Assembly: GCF_900638585.1 (NCBI RefSeq)
Contig: NZ_LR134523.1
Span: 62,001-126,000, forward strand
Source of the DNA: Aedoeadaptatus ivorii
GTDB lineage: Bacteria; Bacillota; Clostridia; Tissierellales; Peptoniphilaceae
DNA: 64,000 nt
Direction: 5' to 3'
The notes beneath the pieces are model-generated. The model was not told the DNA's origin. It saw only the letters and a list, made by a program, of their open reading frames with translations, and did no database searches. A program made the translations under genes and the position numbers. Shown here one piece after another: positions 59,580 through 64,000 of this stretch. Each line of letters opens with the position of its first letter. Positions within the stretch are counted from its first letter, which is position 1.

Positions 59580-60290
59580 TTACAAGCGGCGTCCTTTGCC
59601 GTAACGAAAGTTGCGGGACACAACGGTCCCCACAGCGACGAGCAGCAAAAACAGGAGATGGTGCGAAAGGCACACGGCGCTTCCGTCGAAGGGAACGAGC
59701 AGCGCGTTGTGTAGGGCGTGTACCGCGACGGCGGTGACGATGCCGCCTTCGTCGTAAAAGGCGTCGATCAACAAAGAGATCGCCGCGCCGCGAAGGGCCT
59801 GGGTCAGTACATAAAACCCCGTCAGGTATAGGGGCGCGTGCCACAGTCCCCACAGGAGGCCGGTGGCGAGGGCGCCGTAGGGGCCGGCGGGGAGTTCGGG
59901 CCGCAGGATCTTTCGCAGAAACAGCTCTTCCGAAAAGACGAAGACGAGGGTTCCGATCAGGCCGTTGGCCGCCCGGGAAAGGGAGTGCGCCGAAAATGCC
60001 GCCCCGGCGGCAAAAAAGGTCGCGAGCGCGGCGGCGGTAAGGATCAAAAGGGGCGGAAGCAGTATGCGGCGGTCCGTATGGCGCCACCACAGCCACAAAA
60101 CCCCCAGAGAAAGGGCGCCCTCTACATAAACCCCATAGGGCGTAAAGGCCGAGGCGAGGACGTAAAAGGCGAAGAGGACGAGGGCGGGAAGGCGAAACTT
60201 CTCGTTTCGCACGCCGTATAAGAGCCCCGGCACCAAGAGGGCGAGCTTCTGCGGAAGCACCCAGGGGGCGCCGAAGTAGAGGAGCATCAT
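59580..60290 (-). CDS. CPBP-family intramembrane metalloprotease
   Basis: A 236-residue polytopic protein (seven to eight hydrophobic segments) of the CAAX-protease/bacteriocin-processing (CPBP, ABI) family. Motif 1 is SEELFLRKIL (Glu121, Glu122, Arg126). Motif 2 is WGLWHAPLYL (His151) and motif 3 is HALHNAL (His194, Asn195), so all metal and catalytic residues are present. It overlaps the IclR gene by four bases (ATGA). Substrate unknown; roles in self-immunity or signalling are known for relatives. Confidence 0.9.
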   Translation of the reverse strand: MMLLYFGAPWVLPQKLALLVPGLLYGVRNEKFRLPALVLFAFYVLASAFTPYGVYVEGALSLGVLWLWWRHTDRRILLPPLLILTAAALATFFAAGAAFSAHSLSRAANGLIGTLVFVFSEELFLRKILRPELPAGPYGALATGLLWGLWHAPLYLTGFYVLTQALRGAAISLLIDAFYDEGGIVTAVAVHALHNALLVPFDGSAVCLSHHLLFLLLVAVGTVVSRNFRYGKGRRL

Positions 60291-61063
60291 AACTGCAGAA
60301 GCGATCCCAGTCCCGGTTCCGCCGCCAGGGCATCCGCCACATCGGCGAGGATTTCTTCCATGCGGTCCATCCCCTTATGTGCGAGCCGGCTCGTGGGGCC
60401 CGAGAGACTGATCCCGGCGATCAGCTCGCCTCGGGCATAGATCCCCTTCGCCATACATGAGAGGCCGTACTCGTATTCCTCGCGGTCATAGGCGGTGCCG
60501 GTCTCGTCGATGGTCTTAAGATCGGCGAGAATGCTCTTCTCGTCGCAGAGGGTCGAGATGGTGCGGGGCGTAAAGACCGTATTTTCGAGATACTGCCGTC
60601 GGTCCTCCTCTTCGTACTCCGCGAGAAAAATCTTTCCGATGGCGGAGCAGTACAGCGGAGCGATGGGGATCAAATGCCGCATAATAAAAAACTCCTCGCC
60701 CGCCACCGTATCCAGCATAACGATCGCGTCGTCTACGCAGATCCCCAGGTTCAGACTCTCGCCGCTCAAGGCGACGCCCCGTTCCATAATGGGGCGGGTG
60801 ACGTCGGTGAAGTTCCAGCGGTTTCGGATTTCCGCCTCAAAGGGCAAAAAGCCCAGCCCCAAACTATAACGGTCCTCGGCGTCTTTTGCCACCAGCCGGT
60901 CCGATTCCAGCGTATAGAGGATCTTAAACACGCTGGTCTTGGGGAAGTTTAGCGCCTGGGCGATCTCGCCGATGCCGTGGGAACCGCGGTGTTCCAGCAG
61001 AAAATGCAAAATTTGCAGTGCCCGTCGGACCATGGGCACGATGTATTCCGGTTTCTTTGCCAT
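60287..61063 (-). CDS. IclR-family transcriptional regulator
   Basis: A 258-residue regulator: winged HTH at the N-terminus (VRRALQILHFLLEHRGSHGIGEIAQALNFPKTSVFKIL) and an IclR effector domain (about 85-250; CSAIGKIFLAEY, YGLSCMAKGIYARGELIAGISLSGP). It is divergent from the aminotransferase at 61162, which it may control. A palindrome ATACAG-N6-CTGTAT sits between them. ATG 61063 follows AAAGGAG. It is coupled to the CPBP gene. Confidence 0.92.
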   Translation of the reverse strand: MAKKPEYIVPMVRRALQILHFLLEHRGSHGIGEIAQALNFPKTSVFKILYTLESDRLVAKDAEDRYSLGLGFLPFEAEIRNRWNFTDVTRPIMERGVALSGESLNLGICVDDAIVMLDTVAGEEFFIMRHLIPIAPLYCSAIGKIFLAEYEEEDRRQYLENTVFTPRTISTLCDEKSILADLKTIDETGTAYDREEYEYGLSCMAKGIYARGELIAGISLSGPTSRLAHKGMDRMEEILADVADALAAEPGLGSLLQL

Positions 61064-61096
61064 AAGGGCAACTCTCCTTTATAATAGTACCATTCG

Positions 61097-61114
61097 ATAC
61101 AGAAATGCCTGTAT
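61097..61114. promoter_or_regulatory. Palindrome between iclR and the aminotransferase, operator candidate
   Basis: ATACAG (61097-61102) and CTGTAT (61109-61114) are perfect arms with 6 bases between, centrally placed in the 98-base divergent region. Confidence 0.5.
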
Positions 61115-61161
61115 TTTCAGTATAGCAGATAATTTCCGACAGAAGAAACGGAGGAATGCCC

Positions 61162-62322
61162 ATGTCCAAAGAAATCGTCGCAGCCAGATACAGAAACACC
61201 GCCGCCAGCGCCTTGGAAGAAGGCGCCGATTTGGCGAAGCGCTACGCCGATGTGGCGGATTTTACCCTGGGGGATCCCGATCTCGCCACCCCCGAGATCA
61301 TCATCCGCGCGGCCGCCGAAGACGCCTTGGCGGGGCACACCCACTACACCGACAGCTGCGGAGACCCGGAGCTGATCGAAGAGATCCTCGCCTTTCAGCG
61401 TGAGGAATACGGCATGGCGCTCTCGAAAGAGAACGTCCTCGTCACCACCTCCGCCTGCCACGGTATGTGGCTCGTGCTCGAGGCGATGCTCGATCCGGGC
61501 GACGAGGTCATCGTCATCGAACCCTACTTTCCGCCCTATGCCGATCAGATCGCCATGGCGGGCGGCGTCCCCGTGTTCGTAGAGACCGATCCCGACGCGG
61601 GATTCGTGCCCGACATCGAACAGATTCGCCGAAAGATCACCGAAAAGACCAAGGCGATCATCTTGAATACCCCCAACAACCCCTCGGGTCTCACCTTAAA
61701 CACCGAAACCCTGACGGAAATCGGACATCTGGCAAAGGAGGCGGATCTCTTTTTGATCGCCGACGACATCTACACCGCCTTTTCCTACGAGACGCCCTTC
61801 GTCCCCGTTGCCTCCTTAGAAGACTTCTTTTCGCGTACCGTCACCCTGCGTTCGTTCTCCAAAAACTTCGCCATGACCGGCTGGCGCATCGGCTATATCC
61901 TTGCCGATCCCGCGTTGATCCGCGCGGCGGATATCATCAACGAGAGCAATGTCTATGCCGCCCCCTCTATTTCACAGCGGGCGGCGATCCACGCCTTACG
62001 ACATCGCAAAGCGGTTCAACCCGCGCTGGTGGCGGAGTTTAAGAAGCGCACCCGCCGCGCCTACGAGCGCATCCGGCGGCTGAAGAACGTGCACGTCGCC
62101 CCGCCCCGCGGCACCTTCTATCTATTTATGGACGTCCGCCCCACCGGCCTTTCGGAAGAAGAAGTATGGCGACGCCTCGCCGAAGAGGCCCACGTACTCA
62201 CCGTACGGGGCAGCGGCTTCGGAAAGAGCGCAGAGGGCTTTCTGCGCCTCGCCGTCACATTGGACGTCGATGCCATCGACCGCGCCTTCGATCGCATCGA
62301 GCAAATGGAAATCTTTCAATAA
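61162..62322 (+). CDS. Class I aminotransferase (aspartate-type)
   Basis: A 386-residue PLP enzyme. FTLGDPDLATP near 34 and NTPNNPSGLTLN near 169 are conserved, and Lys234 in LRSFSKNFAMTGWRIGY binds PLP. ATG 61162 is chosen because GGAGG (61150-61154) is seven bases ahead; the ATG at 61156 would be one base away. Unlike the other three aminotransferases in the window it uses mostly CAG for glutamine, so it is probably less expressed or induced. It may be controlled by the divergent IclR regulator. Substrate unknown. Confidence 0.87.
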   Translation: MSKEIVAARYRNTAASALEEGADLAKRYADVADFTLGDPDLATPEIIIRAAAEDALAGHTHYTDSCGDPELIEEILAFQREEYGMALSKENVLVTTSACHGMWLVLEAMLDPGDEVIVIEPYFPPYADQIAMAGGVPVFVETDPDAGFVPDIEQIRRKITEKTKAIILNTPNNPSGLTLNTETLTEIGHLAKEADLFLIADDIYTAFSYETPFVPVASLEDFFSRTVTLRSFSKNFAMTGWRIGYILADPALIRAADIINESNVYAAPSISQRAAIHALRHRKAVQPALVAEFKKRTRRAYERIRRLKNVHVAPPRGTFYLFMDVRPTGLSEEEVWRRLAEEAHVLTVRGSGFGKSAEGFLRLAVTLDVDAIDRAFDRIEQMEIFQ

Positions 62323-62324
62323 AC

Positions 62325-62366
62325 GCGAAAAAGCGCCCCTTCCGGCATCGAAGGGGCGCTTTTCGC
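62325..62366 (+). terminator. Intrinsic terminator after the aminotransferase
   Basis: Long arms GCGAAAAAGCGCCCCTT and AAGGGGCGCTTTTCGC form the stem. The T-run is short, but the stem is strong. Confidence 0.78.
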
Positions 62367-62605
62367 TCTATACTTTTTAAGGAGCACGATTAGACATAGA
62401 TGAATGGATGCAGGAATACACCTGCCGACTATATTTTACCACAAATTCCCCATTTGGGTAGGGGGTAGAGCGAAAGAATGTCGTAAACAAGTCTAAGAAT
62501 CGGCATGGGGAACATTCGTTAGATAAAACTTTGAAAAAGTTTACGAGAATGTCATCTGTTGTAAACGCAGCTTTGGTACAATGAGCGTGAAACAAAGGAG
62601 GCACT

Positions 62606-63742
62606 ATGCGAATCGGACTCTTTACGGACACCTATTACCCGGAGATCAACGGGGTGGCCAACTCCACCTATATGTTGCGCAACGCTCTGGAGGCCATGGG
62701 ACACACCGTATACGTCATTACCTCCCGCGTAAGCGGCACGGAAAGTTCTCCGGAGGAACATATCTACCGCATTCCCAGCATCAAGCCTTATCTGGTCAAG
62801 GATCGGCATCTGGCGCTGGTGGTAGAACCCTATTGGAAGCACAAGGGCAAGCAAATGGAGCTCGATGTGATCCACACCCAGACGGAATTTACCGTCGGCA
62901 TGCTCGGCATGCGGATCGCTCAAAAATTCGGCATTCCGCTGGTACATAGCTATCACACCATGTACGAAGACTACACCCATTATTTCCACGTGCCCAAGAG
63001 CGAAAAACTCAAGCCCGTGGTGCGCATGCTCAGCGCCAAATTCTGCAATTACGCCGACGGCGTCATCGTCCCCACCGACAAAGTGCGCAAAAAGCTGCAC
63101 AGCTACAAGGTCTACCGCGACGTGTATGTGGTGCCCACCGGGCTCGACCCCGCCAAGTACGGCAATTGCGATGCAAACGAGGTAGAGCGCCTGCGTGCGC
63201 GCTACGGCCTCGAATCCGGCTATACCCTGCTGTATATCGGCCGCCTCGCCGAGGAAAAAAACATCGACCAGGTCATCGACCACTACAAAAAGCTCGAGGA
63301 CGCGGGCGAGGACGTGAACCTCTTGATCGTCGGCGACGGCCCCGTGCGGGGAAAGCTCGAAAAACAGGCGCGGGATCTTCGTATCCGAAACATCGCCTTT
63401 ACCGGCGCCGTGCCCTGGGAGGAGATCCAGAACTATTACGCCCTGGGCGATCTCTTCGTATCGGCCTCGACCTCCGAGACCCAGGGGCTCACCTACAACG
63501 AGGCGCTGGCATCGGGCTTGCCGATCTTGGTGCGCCGCGACCCCTGCCTCGAGCAGGTCCTCCGAGAGGGTGAAAACGGCATGGGTTTCGTCGGCGAGGA
63601 GGAGTTCCTAAAGGGCTATCGCGCCATCCGCGCCCTGCCCGAAGGCCTCGCGCCCGAGGCATACACCGATCGCGACTTCGCCCAAGAAGTCCTCGCGGTC
63701 TACAAAGAAATCTCGTCCGAGGCCATGCGCCACCGGGCATAA
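62606..63742 (+). CDS. GT4-family glycosyltransferase (diacylglycerol glucosyltransferase type)
   Basis: A 378-residue GT-B enzyme. The N-terminus IGLFTDTYYPEINGVANSTYML and VIHTQTEFTVGMLGMRIAQKFGIPLVHSYHTMYEDY are typical of enzymes that add glucose to diacylglycerol or a related lipid. YIGRLAEEKNID opens the nucleotide-binding domain, and the EX7E motif is SETQGLTYNEAL with both glutamates. It is expected at the inner face of the membrane, making glycolipids or lipoteichoic-acid anchors. ATG 62606 follows AAAGGAGG. It is a single gene with its own terminator. Confidence 0.9.
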   Translation: MRIGLFTDTYYPEINGVANSTYMLRNALEAMGHTVYVITSRVSGTESSPEEHIYRIPSIKPYLVKDRHLALVVEPYWKHKGKQMELDVIHTQTEFTVGMLGMRIAQKFGIPLVHSYHTMYEDYTHYFHVPKSEKLKPVVRMLSAKFCNYADGVIVPTDKVRKKLHSYKVYRDVYVVPTGLDPAKYGNCDANEVERLRARYGLESGYTLLYIGRLAEEKNIDQVIDHYKKLEDAGEDVNLLIVGDGPVRGKLEKQARDLRIRNIAFTGAVPWEEIQNYYALGDLFVSASTSETQGLTYNEALASGLPILVRRDPCLEQVLREGENGMGFVGEEEFLKGYRAIRALPEGLAPEAYTDRDFAQEVLAVYKEISSEAMRHRA

Positions 63743-63765
63743 GAAGGGGAAACCCTTCTTTTTTT
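63741..63765 (+). terminator. Intrinsic terminator after the glycosyltransferase
   Basis: AAGAAGGG (63741-63748) and CCCTTCTT (63753-63760) with a GAAA loop and a T-run to 63765. The stop codon overlaps the first arm. Confidence 0.93.
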
Positions 63766-63800
63766 GTGCCCTCGCTATTTTTTACATAGCGCAGTCCTCC

Positions 63801-63854
63801 TTAACGGGAACTTAATCTACCCCTAATCTGAACAGTCTCTGCCTTTGCTATACT
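63801..63854 (+). promoter_or_regulatory. Pho-box-like direct repeats ahead of a TATACT -10
   Basis: TTAAC (63801), TTAAT (63812) and CTAAT (63823) are spaced exactly 11 bases apart, the spacing of PhoB/PhoP-type direct repeats. They lie ahead of TATACT (63849-63854), and no good -35 box is present. Confidence 0.4.
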
Positions 63855-63905
63855 GCAATTGTTTGAAGGTCGATATATAAGTAGCAAGTATGCAGAAAGG
63901 TAGGA

Positions 63906-64000
63906 ATGATTTCGTTGAGAAGAGGTGTGGCCCTTCTGTTGGCGCTGCTCATGGTCTTGAGCATCGTGCCCGTCGGCGCCCTTCGTCTACGGCGAGTCTA
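63906..64000 (+). CDS. Exported protein, N-terminal signal peptide only (partial at right edge)
   Basis: Only about 31 codons are in the window. ATG 63906 follows AAAGG. It opens a typical signal peptide: basic start (MISLRRGVA) and a hydrophobic core (LLLALLMVLSIVPVGA). In the given frame the next residues are LRLRRV. In the frame one base on, they would be FVYGES, which looks much more like a signal-peptide junction, so a one-base insertion in the CCC at about 63979-63981 is possible. The mature protein is outside the window. Confidence 0.55.
   Translation, partial: MISLRRGVALLLALLMVLSIVPVGALRLRRV

Noticed and set aside
1-64000. CRISPR arrays, tRNA or rRNA genes, T-box leaders, transposases and phage genes
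   Set aside because: Looked for repeated spacer patterns, conserved RNA motifs and mobile-element proteins; none could be supported.

Overview
The window reads as the chromosome of a GC-rich, amino-acid-fermenting anaerobe of the Clostridia. Supporting this are a complete reductive branch for 2-hydroxyacyl-CoA fermentation (Had/Acd/Etf), a nine-gene V-type ATPase operon, DnaD/DnaI-type helicase-loading genes, Gram-positive style lipoproteins and LrgAB. Ribosome-binding sites are strong AGGAGG types and TTG starts are common. A high-GC member of the Tissierellales/Peptoniphilaceae or a related family is a guess; genus cannot be read from sequence alone. No rRNA, tRNA, CRISPR array, transposon or phage gene was seen.

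Layout. 1-2323: the 3' end of a Pct/YdiF-type CoA-transferase converging on an acyl-CoA ligase. 2692-14866: a GntR/FCD regulator followed by hadA-hadI-hadBC, a D-2-hydroxyacid dehydrogenase, BrnQ, an aminotransferase, then acyl-CoA dehydrogenase and etfBA. This is the full set for taking up leucine (or a similar amino acid), transaminating it, reducing it to the 2-hydroxyacid, dehydrating its CoA ester and reducing the enoyl-CoA. 14992-21500: a second aminotransferase, a hemolysin III protein, an asd / omega-amidase / M20 hydrolase operon and divergent hom. 21554-26380: an MsmX-type ATPase, a sugar-type ABC importer and an Lrp regulator. 26856-35300: V-ATPase operon ntpF-C-I-K-G-E-A-B-D. 35337-38321: Nudix, an alanine/sodium symporter, and a frameshifted and a small membrane protein. 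38500-41931: telA with two tandem XpaC-like paralogs. 42206-47744: DEAD-box helicase, GNAT, DnaD, DnaI and a third aminotransferase. 47794-52034: lrgA-lrgB-clc-lipoprotein-membrane protein operon. 52162-54292: polar amino-acid ABC importer. 54448-63742: GlsB, a heterodimeric ABC exporter, a C39-like protein, a LURP-one protein, a CPBP protease, IclR, a fourth aminotransferase and a GT4 glycosyltransferase. The right edge holds the start of an exported protein.

How it works together. Four class I aminotransferases, BrnQ, the Had/Acd/Etf route, the alanine symporter, an amino-acid ABC importer and peptide/amide hydrolases all fit growth on amino acids. The likely electron-bifurcating Acd-Etf step and the V-ATPase would handle energy and ion gradients. 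The most useful regulatory observation is a near-identical 16-base motif at three places: in the gntR promoter, in the acdB promoter, and as a perfect palindrome upstream of the acyl-CoA ligase. This proposes a small regulon for the GntR protein. Other notable points are a fully symmetric overlapping promoter between asd and hom, a terminator hairpin in the leader of the DEAD-box helicase gene, the tandem XpaC duplication, and the lrgAB-ClC-lipoprotein operon.
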